Assembly: GCF_002778325.1 (NCBI RefSeq) | Contig: NZ_NESI01000006.1 | Span: 62,001-126,000 of the forward strand | Length of the DNA: 64,000 nucleotides | Reading direction: 5' to 3' | DNA from: Limnohabitans sp. B9-3 | Lineage (GTDB): Bacteria; Pseudomonadota; Gammaproteobacteria; Burkholderiales; Burkholderiaceae_C | Part shown: positions 16,165 through 25,416 of the stretch, in pieces | Layout of the letters: every line of letters begins with the position of its first letter | Numbering within the stretch: the first letter of the stretch is position 1 | Translations under genes and position numbers: made by a program | Notes under the pieces: generated by a model | Seen by the model: the letters and a program-made list of their open reading frames with translations, nothing else | Told to the model about the DNA's origin: nothing | The model's database searches: none

Positions 16165-17462
16165 GCACCCAAATCAAATACCTGAGGCTTTACCTCCACA
16201 AGCCGGATGGTGCCAAAAGGGCCATCGGGTATCTGTCTGCGTACGGAGACATCTTGCGGGTGTCTTTTGATGACGACTACATCCAAGACGCACAGCGCCC
16301 CGCCTTGTCGCTCAACTACCGAGGCGCCACAGAGCCAGACACCCGAGCAATCTTGAGCGCGCCACGCGACCGACGCTTGACCAGCAACGACGGACGCTGG
16401 CCCGCTTACTTTCAAAACTTGTTGCCCGAAGGCCACAACCGCGACCGCTTGGCCAAAGAGCGCGGGTGCGACAAAGACGATGAGTTCGAATTGTTGGCGG
16501 CAGCAGGCCATGACCTGATGGGGGCGATTGAAGTTGAGCCTGTACCTCGCGACGAGAGCATTCCCCAGAGCGTTCACCATTGGCACGTTGCCATGGGTTT
16601 GGATGTTTTGGAGCCTGGCTTTGTTGAGTTTCCGGTGGAAGACGCGGCTGCCCTGCCGGGTGTAGTGACCAAGTTCTCGGCCATCCAGGAGGGGCGGCGC
16701 TATGTCGTCAAGCGGCATGGTCGTGCAGGCAGCTACATCCTGAAGTTGCCCAGCACTCGCCACCCTGACTTGGCTGAGATTGAAGCCATGGGTTTTGCGC
16801 TGTGTAACAGCTTGGGCCTCGATTGCGCACACGCCCAACTCATCTCGCGAGAGCAGGTTCAATTGCCAGAGCACATCCAGTTTGAGCACTTGCTGGCGGT
16901 CAAACGTTTTGACCGCACCGATGATGGCCGGCGCGTGCACATGGAAGAGTTTGCACAGGTGCTCGGCTACACACCCAAGCAAAAATACGGCACCGACATG
17001 TTGCGAGACTACGGCCAGATGTTGCGCGTGTTGGACCAGTTTTCCAGCCACCCGGCTCCCGACACAAAGGAGTTTTTGCTGCGCTTTGTGGCTTACATCT
17101 TGATGGGCAACACGGATGCGCACCTGAAGAACTGGGCGCTCATTTATCCGGACGGCACAACGCCTCGGCTTGCACCGGTCTACGACCCGGTCAGCGTGTC
17201 GAGCTTTTTTGCGGGCGCCTCACCGCAGGACTATGCGCTCAACCGGGCGATTGACGCCAAGCTGAGTGGCCTGTCTTGGGCGGATGTTGAAGGACTCATG
17301 AAAGTAGGTGGTTTGCGGCGAACCAGCAATTTGCTACGGCAATGCAAGGCTTTGGTTGCGCAAGCCAAGGCCGACTGGCCCGCCATACTCAAAGATGCAC
17401 CACCCGCTATGGCGGCAGAAGTGGTGGCGCGTTTGGGCGGGAAGGTGGTGGTGTGTGGTTAA
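16161..17462 (+). CDS. HipA-like serine/threonine kinase toxin
   Basis: The 433-residue protein has the HipA N-terminal subdomain (about residues 10-110) and the HipA kinase core. Recognisable parts are VKFSAIQ..., YILKLPS (ATP lysine region), VKRFDR, and the catalytic loop LMGNTDAHLKNWALIY with metal-binding LAPVYDPVS. Well-studied HipA phosphorylates glutamyl-tRNA synthetase and induces persistence. It is coupled to the HipB-like gene. All catalytic motifs are intact, so the module is likely functional. Confidence 0.88.
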   Translation: MSTQIKYLRLYLHKPDGAKRAIGYLSAYGDILRVSFDDDYIQDAQRPALSLNYRGATEPDTRAILSAPRDRRLTSNDGRWPAYFQNLLPEGHNRDRLAKERGCDKDDEFELLAAAGHDLMGAIEVEPVPRDESIPQSVHHWHVAMGLDVLEPGFVEFPVEDAAALPGVVTKFSAIQEGRRYVVKRHGRAGSYILKLPSTRHPDLAEIEAMGFALCNSLGLDCAHAQLISREQVQLPEHIQFEHLLAVKRFDRTDDGRRVHMEEFAQVLGYTPKQKYGTDMLRDYGQMLRVLDQFSSHPAPDTKEFLLRFVAYILMGNTDAHLKNWALIYPDGTTPRLAPVYDPVSVSSFFAGASPQDYALNRAIDAKLSGLSWADVEGLMKVGGLRRTSNLLRQCKALVAQAKADWPAILKDAPPAMAAEVVARLGGKVVVCG

Positions 17463-17617
17463 AGAAGATCAGTTGGAGAGGCACAAACCCTGGCAATCAG
17501 GAGGCCAAGCACCTGTCAATGGCTTCAATTAGGCACGACAAAAACTGGGGTTATTCCTATAGAGCGTCGAGTTCCAAACAGCGATAGTCAGTCGGTTCTT
17601 GACTCAAAAGTACCCTC

Positions 17618-19261
17618 ATGAAACTCAATTCCATCAGCCTTCTGGCTCTTGGTGTCATTGGCGCCACAACAGCTTTGGCGCAACCCGCAGAAACCATCCT
17701 GACACAGGGCAAGATCATCAGCGCCAACGAAAAAGAGACTATTTTTCAGGCCTTGGCCATTCGAGATGGAAAGATTGTGGCCCTAGGCAAGTCCACTGAG
17801 ATGAAATCTTGGCAAGGCCCGAACACGCAAGTCATCGATTTGAAAGGTAAGACTGTCATTCCAGGGCTGATTGACTCTCACATGCATGCCATTCGTGCAG
17901 CCCTCAGTTACAGCACAGAGGTGCATTGGTTTGGCCTCACTTCTATCGATGCGGCGCTGGGCAAGCTCAAACAAGCTGCAGCGCTAGCTAAACCGGGCGA
18001 ATGGCTTGTCGTGGCAGGAGGTTGGACCGAAGAGCAATTCAAAGAGGGACGCCGCCCCACGCAGGAAGAACTGATTCAAGCGGCACCCAACAATCCGGTT
18101 TATGTGCAATGGATGTATGAATGGGTCATGCTGACGCCTGCTGCCTACAAAGTTTTGAACATCCAATCAGAATCTGATTTACCTGGTGGCGGCAAGTTTC
18201 AACTTGATGCAAATGGCAAACCCACGGGAGCAATTGTGGGCGGCATCGTGCCCTTGTTTGACAAATTGCCAAAGCCCACTTTTGATGACAAAGTCACGGG
18301 CACACAAAAATTCTTTGGCGAACTCAACCGCGTGGGCGTCACGGGTGTGATCGATCCGGGCGGTTTCAACATGGCGCCATCCGAATATGCCCCACTCTTC
18401 AATGTGTGGCGCAATAACAAGCTAACTGTCCGGGTGAATTACAGCTACTTTGCACAAAAGCCGAACAAAGAATTTGATGAGTTCAAGGAGTTGACACAAC
18501 TTTTGCCCATGAAATTTGGCGATGACATGTTGCGCTTCAACGGCATTGGCGAACGCGTGACTTTCAGTATGTACAACAACGACAAAGCCACACCCGCAGA
18601 CCAAGCCAAGTTATACGAAGTGGCACGGTGGGCCGCTCAAAATGGCTACACGATCACCCAGCATTGGCATGAAAATGCTTCAGTAGCGTCCTTGTTAGAC
18701 GTATTTGAAAAGGTGAATCAAGAATTCCCCATTGCAAAACTTCGCTGGTCTATTGCTCATTTAAACAACGGGACCGAGGCCACCTTCAACCGCATGAAGG
18801 CCTTGGGTATTGGCTGGGCCATGCAAGACGCCATGTATTTAGATGGTGACAAAGCACTCCATCGCCATGGCGAAAAGAACCTCGAGCGCATGCCGCCCAT
18901 CAACACGGCACTCAAAGTGGGCATCCAAGTTGGTGCTGGCACGGATGCGCATCGCGTTGCCGACTACAACCCTTTCATTGCACTGCGGTGGATGCTAGAT
19001 GGGAAATCGGCATCTGGCCGAAAGCTCAGGGGCAATGAAGAAATTCCGACCCGCATGCAAGCTTTGAAAATGTACACATCAGGAAGTGCTTGGTTGGCAC
19101 ATGATGAAGCCAAGCGCGGCACGCTGGAGGTAGGCAAGCTGGCCGATTTGGCGGTGTTGAGCGAGGACTACCTCACCGTACCGATTGAGAAAATGGCCAA
19201 TATTCATTCAACACTCACCATGGTGGGTGGAAAAATTGTTCACCAAGAAGTCGGCAAATAA
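17618..19261 (+). CDS. Exported amidohydrolase, YtcJ-like metal-dependent hydrolase
   Basis: This 547-residue protein has a signal peptide (MKLNSISLLALGVIGATTALA, cleaved near AQPAE) and an amidohydrolase-3 domain. The metal site H-x-H is in GLIDSHMHA, and later histidines occur in TQHWHEN, RWSIAHLNN and GTDAHR. Members hydrolyse N-substituted amides or amidines, but the substrate of this one cannot be told. It stands alone, with a 155-base upstream gap in which I see no clear regulatory element. Confidence 0.88.
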   Translation: MKLNSISLLALGVIGATTALAQPAETILTQGKIISANEKETIFQALAIRDGKIVALGKSTEMKSWQGPNTQVIDLKGKTVIPGLIDSHMHAIRAALSYSTEVHWFGLTSIDAALGKLKQAAALAKPGEWLVVAGGWTEEQFKEGRRPTQEELIQAAPNNPVYVQWMYEWVMLTPAAYKVLNIQSESDLPGGGKFQLDANGKPTGAIVGGIVPLFDKLPKPTFDDKVTGTQKFFGELNRVGVTGVIDPGGFNMAPSEYAPLFNVWRNNKLTVRVNYSYFAQKPNKEFDEFKELTQLLPMKFGDDMLRFNGIGERVTFSMYNNDKATPADQAKLYEVARWAAQNGYTITQHWHENASVASLLDVFEKVNQEFPIAKLRWSIAHLNNGTEATFNRMKALGIGWAMQDAMYLDGDKALHRHGEKNLERMPPINTALKVGIQVGAGTDAHRVADYNPFIALRWMLDGKSASGRKLRGNEEIPTRMQALKMYTSGSAWLAHDEAKRGTLEVGKLADLAVLSEDYLTVPIEKMANIHSTLTMVGGKIVHQEVGK

Positions 19262-19336
19262 CACTCAAATTTACCGAGTTGAATTTTTTGCGCGCCCTAC
19301 TTTCACGCTGAAAAATAATTGAGAGAGGAAGAAGCT

Positions 19337-19777
19337 GTGCAAGTCAAAACCTTTGTTTCGGTCTTGGCGTTTGTTACTGCTTCGGCACAAGCCGTTGAAT
19401 GGCAACTCATCTCCACCAGTTCGGATTTGGAAAAGAAAACCTATTGGTATGTTGACCCAGCTAGCATCGCCATTCAATCGAATGTCGTGCAAGCTCGGCT
19501 TCGTACCGTTTGGTCCACCATGCAGTTCGGGCCCGACCGCATTGGTTATCAGTCCACCACTTACCTGAATTATGTGGATTGCAAGCATCGCACCATTGCG
19601 TTTACAGGCAACACCTATTTCCAAGATGTGGCATCAACAAGTGAGCCAGTTCACCGGGAAGTCGAACTACCACTGAGTGAGCTGAAATTTATTCCTGTCC
19701 GACCCGGTTCATCTGGTGAAGTACGGGTGAATTACCTGTGCCGTTCGCGCAGCGAATCGTCAAACAGTTTGACTTAA
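19337..19777 (+). CDS. Small exported protein, surface-adhesin-E-like, function unknown
   Basis: The 146-residue product begins at a GTG preceded by the purine-rich GAGAGAGGAAGAAG. It has a short signal peptide (VKTFVSVLAFVTASAQA), then a compact domain beginning VEWQLISTSSDLEKKTYWYVDPASI and ending with NYLCRS. This pattern is common in small secreted proteins of Burkholderiales that describe a value in one state (WYVDPASI). Two cysteines (NYVDCKH and YLCRS) could form a disulfide. No catalytic motif is visible. Confidence 0.65.
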   Translation: MQVKTFVSVLAFVTASAQAVEWQLISTSSDLEKKTYWYVDPASIAIQSNVVQARLRTVWSTMQFGPDRIGYQSTTYLNYVDCKHRTIAFTGNTYFQDVASTSEPVHREVELPLSELKFIPVRPGSSGEVRVNYLCRSRSESSNSLT

Positions 19778-19962
19778 GCCTACTGCTCATCCAATCAAAA
19801 TCCTGCTGCTTACAGTGCTTTGGAAACGCAGTATTTGGGTCATGTAGGGTCAGGTCATTACTTACAAATACTCAATGACAGTTGCGTCCCAAGGCGCGCG
19901 GGCTTGGAGGGTGTCCTCACTCGCTAAGATATGGCCAAATTCATCAAATGTGAGACTATTCA

Positions 19963-20553
19963 TTGATCTTCCCAACCGATCTTGCCTCGTTCCTTGAGTT
20001 GTTGCGACTGCACGGTGATGAGGCCTACGGACTGATTTTTGCGTTCGCTTCTTCGCACAGCTTGCTGCTGACGCTTTTTGCTGGCTATGCCTCCAGTTCA
20101 GGCGCGCTGGATCTTGGCACCCTCATTGGCGTCGTCTGGGCAGGCAGTTTTCTGGGGGATGCGTTCCGGTTTTGGATCGGACGTCGTTTCGGCAACCAAT
20201 GGCTGTCACCCTTTCCACGGCTTCACCGCACCAGCGAGATCGTGGTGCGGTTGGTCGATCGCTACTACGTTTGGCTGATTCTGTTTCATCGCTATCCGCA
20301 CGGCATTCGCGGCGTCGCAGGTTTTGCCTACGGCATGTCTCAGCTATCTTGGCCGACCTTCATGGCGTTCAATTTCGTCGCTGCTGGACTTTGGTCAGGT
20401 GCCATCATTTCGGCTGGTCATGCGTTTGGCCAAGTTTCGGAAAAGCTGATGAGCGATGCTTTCTCGGGCCTTGGCATGGTCATGCTGCTTGTTTTCCTCG
20501 TGCTGTCGTGGGTTCTGAGCAAAAAACTAGAACGCGTTGCCGAGCAAAGTTAG
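19963..20553 (+). CDS. DedA/SNARE-associated-like membrane protein
   Basis: The 196-residue protein has about four to five hydrophobic segments. It carries the DedA-type core: GDAFRFWIGRRFGNQWLSPFPRLHRTSE, then a conserved basic and proline site in FHRYPHGIRGVAGFAYGMSQLSWPTF. DedA proteins are undecaprenyl-phosphate or phospholipid flippases in the inner membrane. The start appears to be TTG at 19963; no ATG fits. It is a lone gene facing the signalling operon on the other strand. The 185 bases before it hold nothing I can identify. Confidence 0.75.
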   Translation: MIFPTDLASFLELLRLHGDEAYGLIFAFASSHSLLLTLFAGYASSSGALDLGTLIGVVWAGSFLGDAFRFWIGRRFGNQWLSPFPRLHRTSEIVVRLVDRYYVWLILFHRYPHGIRGVAGFAYGMSQLSWPTFMAFNFVAAGLWSGAIISAGHAFGQVSEKLMSDAFSGLGMVMLLVFLVLSWVLSKKLERVAEQS

Positions 20554-20558
20554 GCTAA

Positions 20559-20957
20559 TCACTGAGGGCTCTGCGCTCTAACAGCACCAGGTTGTTCTAC
20601 CAACAAATCCGCCACCACTTTCAAAAATTCTTCGTAGCGAATAGGCTTGGCGATGTAGGCGTCGCAGCCAGCTGCCCGTATTTTTTCTTGGTCCCCGCGC
20701 ATGGCAAAAGCGGTCAACGCCAAGATCTTGATAGGCTGTGTTGCAGCGTCGGCCTTCAGTAAGCGCGTGGCTGCCAGACCGTCCATTCCCGGCAATTGCA
20801 CGTCCATCAAGATCAAAGCGGGCAAGCGCTGGCGGGCGATACGAATACCTTCCTCGGCGTCGGACGCTTGGAGCACGTCGTAGCCTTCTTTTTCGAGCAG
20901 GAACACTGCAAGCTTCATGTTCGAAGGGTTGTCCTCAATGACCAAAATGGACCCCAT
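20559..20957 (-). CDS. Single-domain response regulator (DivK-like)
   Basis: This 132-residue receiver domain has acidic residues in VIEDNPSN, the phosphorylatable Asp in LILMDVQLPGMDG, a Thr in ILALTAFA and Lys in YIAKPI. It has no output domain. Its ATG lies one base after the stop of the hybrid kinase (TGATATG), so it is co-translated and is probably a shuttle receiver for that kinase. The longer frame to 20996 lies inside the kinase gene. Confidence 0.92.
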   Translation of the reverse strand: MGSILVIEDNPSNMKLAVFLLEKEGYDVLQASDAEEGIRIARQRLPALILMDVQLPGMDGLAATRLLKADAATQPIKILALTAFAMRGDQEKIRAAGCDAYIAKPIRYEEFLKVVADLLVEQPGAVRAQSPQ

Positions 20958-20958
20958 A

Positions 20959-23900
20959 TCAGCCGCCTTTGCCCCGCATCGCCCGCTTGACCTCATCGAT
21001 GAATAGGCCGTGCTTGAACTCCGATTTTTGGATCACCTTGAGCACGGCGCCCTTGAGGATGGCGCGGTCTTCGGCGGTAATTTGCTTGGCTGTGACGATC
21101 ACGATAGGAATGCTGGCCGTGCTCACATCGCCCTTCAAAGCCTCAACGACCTCGAAACCACTGACCTCCGGCATCATCAAGTCCAACACAATCAAATTCG
21201 GGCGCTGCTGACGGGCCACATCAATGCCTTCTTGTCCGCCAAAAGCTGACAGCACCCGGTAGCCGGCTGGGGTGAGGTAGGCGCCAATCAACTGCACCGC
21301 CTTGGGGTCGTCGTCCACCACCAGCACGGTACGCTGGTGCTTTTCGGTGTCGGGCTCCACAGGAAAGCCAATGGCGGCAAGCGCCCGGGAAAATTCTTCG
21401 CGACTGACTGGCTTTTGCAGCACTTGGCTCGCGCCCAAAGACAGACCTCGGCCTTTGTCGGCCACGATAGAGACGATGACCACCGGCACGCCGGCAAAGC
21501 GCTCTTGGCTCTTGAAGCGTTCTAAAAACTCCCAGCCATCCATGCCAGGCAAGTGAATGTCCAACGTGAGCAGATCAGGAATCTCCAGCGCTGCCAGCTC
21601 CAGTGCGGCTTCGGCAGCGGCCGTGCGCACGACGCGAAAGCCGGTGCCTTCGAGTTGAAGGCGCAGCAGCGCAGCAGCGCTGTCATCGTCCTCCACCACC
21701 AGTGCAAGAGGTTGCTCACTGCCCGCCGAACGGACGGTTGCGTCTGTGCCGGTCACAGCAGCAGGCGTTGGCAACGCCACGGGATTCTCCACAGCGATCG
21801 GCGCGTCTGCTTGCTTACGCCAAGGCAACCAAACCGTGAAGGTCGAGCCTTTGCCCAATTCGCTGTGCAGACCGACGGCGCCGCCATGCAACTCTGCCAA
21901 GCGCTTGACCATCACCAGGCCCAAGCCTGTGCCTGCGTATCGGCGCGCCAGGGTGCTGTCTATTTGGATAAAGGGCTGGAACAAGCGCGCTTGGTCGGCC
22001 ACCGCAATGCCGATGCCGGTATCGCGCACGCTCAATTCGAGGTAATGTTCAAAGCGTGCGTTGGGGACGGCTTCGCCCCCAACCTGTCGCGCCTTGATAT
22101 GCACTTCTCCACCATCTGGCGTGAACTTCACAGCATTCGACAAGAGGTTGTAAAGGATTTGCTTGGCCTTGCGCTCGTCCAGCCAGATGTCGCCCGGCCC
22201 GTCCAAACCCGACGCCAGTGGGTTGGTGATCTCGCTGAGCTCGGTCAGCAGGCGAATGCGGTGGGCAATCGCCTTTTCTCGCACCACCTGCAGACTGGAC
22301 TGCATGAGCGCATCCAACTGAAGGGGCTCAAGTTCGAGGGTCATCTTGCCGGCCTCGACTTTGGAGAGGTCAAGGATGTCGTTGATCAGCGACAACAGAT
22401 GGGTGCCGCTGGTGAAGATGTCGGTGACGAATTCTTTTTGCTGGGGTGCCAGTTCACCCAACAGGCCGTCGCGCATCACCTCGGAAAATCCGATGATGGC
22501 GTTCAGCGGTGTGCGTAACTCGTGCGACATGTTCGCCAAAAACTCCGACTTCATGCTGCTGGTTTCTTCGAGTTGGCGGTTCTTGATCACGATCTCTTCG
22601 CTGCTGGCACGCAGCCGTTGCGCCAACAGCTTGAGGTCGTTGTACTGGCGCAAGTTGTCCAAGGCGACACCCAAGGTCACAGCCAGTCGCTCCAAAAACA
22701 CCCGATCGCCCTCGACCAACACATGACTGGCCGCCACCACCAACACCGCAAGACGCCGCTCTTGGTAGCCGACCGGCACCATCAAAACTTGAGCCGGGGC
22801 GAAGTCACCCAAACCGGTTTGCAGCGACAGATCGGCGCAGTCCAAAAGCGTTGATTGATCGTCGCTGGCCGCTTGGCCGAGCATGCCCTCGCCCAGGGCG
22901 AACGCGCGCGTAGCCGCGCCTGAAAGCCCGTGTGATGCCTCGCACTGATAGCGACCACTCCATTCGTCAAAGCCATAAATGGCCGACACAGGTAACGCGT
23001 GCTGGCTGGCCAGCAGCTTCAGCAAACCATCCAAAATTTTGCTGCGGTCAAAGCCGGACGCAAACAAAGCCAAGGCCCGTGCATGGGTCTCGTCAAAGCG
23101 CGCCGTGGCCAGCATGTGTTGTTCGCTGCGCTTGAACGCTGTCACGTCCACTTGGACGGCCAGCGCACTGACGGTGTGACCTGCCAAGTCGCGAATGGGC
23201 ATGGCGTGGCTGGCAATGGTCTTGCGTGTGCCGTCAAAGCAGCGGATGTCCATCAACTCGTCGCGCACAGTTTCACCCGTCTTGATGGCGCGATGTAAGG
23301 CCCATTCTTCAGGCGCCAGTCGTTGACCGGTCTCCGGCCAGTACGCGACGTAATCGCCATACAGCACCCCCTCCCCGCGTTGCACGCCACCCCACAGGGC
23401 GCGGGCGGCGGCGTTGATCTGCGTGACTTCGCCCACAGCATCGGTCACAAAGACACCCACTGGCAGAAGATTGATGATTTGCTTGAGCAAGTCGCTTTCG
23501 TGCATCAGCGCGTCCGCCTCTTGGCGTGTTTGCATCTCACGCCGGATACGCCACCACAACACGGCCAAGCCGATGAGGGCCAGCACGACCACCAAAGCCC
23601 CTACAGCCTGCGCTTGACGAGCATTGCTTTGGGCCTGGGCGATGCGTTGCAACAAGAGGGCGCGCTCCTCTTGCTCAAACAGGGTCGACTGCTTCTGCAA
23701 GGCCTCCCTGCTGAGCAGTGGAACAGCGGTCTTTAAGCGCTCGCGCGCTGCGACAAAACCCTCGCTGCGGTAGATGGCGACATTTTTGTCCAGGATCAAC
23801 AGGCGATCTTCGACCAATTGGGTCAGCGTTTTGATGCGCGATTGTTGGTCAGCACTGTCATCCGTCAGCGCCACGATGTCGCTCAAGGTCGCACGGATGC

Positions 23901-24159
23901 TTTCCAAAGCTTGTTGGTTGTCCGCCAGATAGACCGTTTCACCTGTGATGATGTAGGCGCGTTGGCGGCTCTCCAAGTCGTAGAGTTCCAGCATGGTGCG
24001 GTGCAGCGCGTCCAGCACTTTGTACGATTGCGTAACCCAGCGTGCGGTCTCGTCGTAACCTTGCAGACTGCGGAACATCTGCGCGCCAGACAGCAGCAAC
24101 AGCAGCAAGGCGATGGCAAAGCCACCCGCCACCCGGTAGCCAATGCTGAGCTTTTTCAT
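20959..24159 (-). CDS. Hybrid sensor histidine kinase (CHASE3-PAS-GAF-HisKA-HATPase-REC-REC)
   Basis: This membrane sensor has 1,066 residues. TM1 is at about 10-30, a periplasmic CHASE3-type domain at 35-180, TM2 at 186-206, PAS near 225-340, and GAF near 355-500. The HisKA domain has phospho-acceptor His546 in NMSHELRTPLNA. The ATPase has G boxes DTGIGIA and GTGLGLVM. Two receiver domains follow at about 800-915 and 935-1050, each with a DxxxPxMDG or DLMMPE aspartate. It lies between an HD-GYP regulator and a single receiver in one minus-strand operon. The signal is unknown. Being next to the photosynthesis cluster does not prove a link with light. Confidence 0.93.
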   Translation of the reverse strand: MKKLSIGYRVAGGFAIALLLLLLSGAQMFRSLQGYDETARWVTQSYKVLDALHRTMLELYDLESRQRAYIITGETVYLADNQQALESIRATLSDIVALTDDSADQQSRIKTLTQLVEDRLLILDKNVAIYRSEGFVAARERLKTAVPLLSREALQKQSTLFEQEERALLLQRIAQAQSNARQAQAVGALVVVLALIGLAVLWWRIRREMQTRQEADALMHESDLLKQIINLLPVGVFVTDAVGEVTQINAAARALWGGVQRGEGVLYGDYVAYWPETGQRLAPEEWALHRAIKTGETVRDELMDIRCFDGTRKTIASHAMPIRDLAGHTVSALAVQVDVTAFKRSEQHMLATARFDETHARALALFASGFDRSKILDGLLKLLASQHALPVSAIYGFDEWSGRYQCEASHGLSGAATRAFALGEGMLGQAASDDQSTLLDCADLSLQTGLGDFAPAQVLMVPVGYQERRLAVLVVAASHVLVEGDRVFLERLAVTLGVALDNLRQYNDLKLLAQRLRASSEEIVIKNRQLEETSSMKSEFLANMSHELRTPLNAIIGFSEVMRDGLLGELAPQQKEFVTDIFTSGTHLLSLINDILDLSKVEAGKMTLELEPLQLDALMQSSLQVVREKAIAHRIRLLTELSEITNPLASGLDGPGDIWLDERKAKQILYNLLSNAVKFTPDGGEVHIKARQVGGEAVPNARFEHYLELSVRDTGIGIAVADQARLFQPFIQIDSTLARRYAGTGLGLVMVKRLAELHGGAVGLHSELGKGSTFTVWLPWRKQADAPIAVENPVALPTPAAVTGTDATVRSAGSEQPLALVVEDDDSAAALLRLQLEGTGFRVVRTAAAEAALELAALEIPDLLTLDIHLPGMDGWEFLERFKSQERFAGVPVVIVSIVADKGRGLSLGASQVLQKPVSREEFSRALAAIGFPVEPDTEKHQRTVLVVDDDPKAVQLIGAYLTPAGYRVLSAFGGQEGIDVARQQRPNLIVLDLMMPEVSGFEVVEALKGDVSTASIPIVIVTAKQITAEDRAILKGAVLKVIQKSEFKHGLFIDEVKRAMRGKGG

Positions 24160-24195
24160 GCCGTGCCGCCCTCCAGCGCATCGGATTGGATTGGA

Positions 24196-25266
24196 TTAGA
24201 CATTGGCATGGCTTTCGTAAATTTCGGCAAAGCGCTCGGCCTGCGTGGAGAAACAAGCCAACACCTTCGGGTCAAAATGACCAGGATGGGTGCGCCCGTC
24301 TCCCTGCTGAATGATGGCCACCGCTCGCGCATGGTCCAAGGGCGGCTTGTAAGGCCGCCTGCTGCGCAACGCGTCATAGACATCGCAGATTTGCATGACG
24401 CGTGCAGCCCAAGGAATGTCCTCGCCTTTGCGACCCGATGGATAGCCGCTGCCGTCCCAGCGCTCATGGTGGTTGAGCGCAATCTCAGCGCCCATGCGGG
24501 TGTAAGGAGACGTGCCGCTGGAGAGAATGCTGGCACCCAGCGCGCAGTGGGTTTTCATGATGGCCCACTCCTCGGGTGTGAGGCTGCCGGGCTTGAGCAA
24601 CACATGGTCAGGGATGCCGATCTTGCCAATGTCGTGCATGGGGCTGGCATCGCAGATGGTGTCTTGCAACTCAATCGGTACGTGCATGGCGGCAGTCAAT
24701 GCCCTGCAGTAGTGGCTGATGCGCCGCACATGTTGGCCGGACTCCGCATCTTTGCGTTCGGCGGCTCGCACAAGGGTGAACATGGTGTCGCGGTAGGCTT
24801 CTTTGAGTTGCGCTGTTCGCTCTGAAACCTGCTCTTCCAAAATCTGGTTGTGATCGGTGAGGAAGTCGCTGTATTCCTTGAGCCGCAGCAGGTTACGTAC
24901 CCGCACGCGGAGTTCAGAGCTTTGCACCGGCTTGGACAAAAACTCTTCCGCGCCCGCTTGCAAGGCCCGCAGTTTGGATTCGCGGTCATCCAGGGCGGTG
25001 ACCATGATCACAGGCACGGGCTGTGTACGCGGGTCGGCTTTGAGGCGCGCCACCGTCTCAAACCCATCCATGTCCGGCATCATGATGTCGAGCAGAATCA
25101 GATCCGGTTTGTTCGCGACCGCAGACACCAAAGCTTCCTTGCCGTTGCTCGCGGAAATCGTGGCGTGCCCGTCGGCATGCAGCAGCGTCTCGAGTAGTTT
25201 GACGTTACGTACTTCGTCATCAACGACCAACACGAGCGCCGAATGGGGCAGATGGCTGGTATTCAT
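24196..25266 (-). CDS. Response regulator with HD-GYP output (c-di-GMP phosphodiesterase)
   Basis: The 356-residue protein has a receiver domain at about residues 10-125 with LILLDIMMPDMDG, a coiled linker (HNQILEEQVSERTAQLKEA) and an HD-GYP domain at 170-345. HDIGKIGIPDHVL and HHERWDGSGYPSG are intact, so c-di-GMP hydrolysis is expected. It is the first gene of the operon, 36 bases before the hybrid kinase, which is its likely partner. Architecture matches RpfG-like regulators. The product should link the kinase signal to surface or motility behaviour. Confidence 0.93.
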   Translation of the reverse strand: MNTSHLPHSALVLVVDDEVRNVKLLETLLHADGHATISASNGKEALVSAVANKPDLILLDIMMPDMDGFETVARLKADPRTQPVPVIMVTALDDRESKLRALQAGAEEFLSKPVQSSELRVRVRNLLRLKEYSDFLTDHNQILEEQVSERTAQLKEAYRDTMFTLVRAAERKDAESGQHVRRISHYCRALTAAMHVPIELQDTICDASPMHDIGKIGIPDHVLLKPGSLTPEEWAIMKTHCALGASILSSGTSPYTRMGAEIALNHHERWDGSGYPSGRKGEDIPWAARVMQICDVYDALRSRRPYKPPLDHARAVAIIQQGDGRTHPGHFDPKVLACFSTQAERFAEIYESHANV

Positions 25267-25416
25267 GTCATGGAAGTTCTTTGTGGATGGATCGTGTCTG
25301 CATGGGATGGCTGGGATCCGAGACTATTTGAAAATCCATTTGCCATCTGTGCGCTTGCGCACTCACTTGAATCACGTTTCACTTAGACTTGGGCGCTCAT
25401 CAATTCAAGATTGCCT

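Noticed and set aside
19840..19875. GGGTCAGGTCATTACTT-like sequence resembling motifs near REP-associated transposases
   Set aside because: No transposase, hairpin pair or second copy is nearby, so a mobile relic cannot be supported.
21553..22518. Plus-strand frame of 321 codons within the kinase gene
   Set aside because: Antisense shadow of the hybrid kinase, which shows all catalytic motifs.
23818..24825. Plus-strand frame of 335 codons
   Set aside because: Antisense to the kinase start and the HD-GYP gene; no homology visible.
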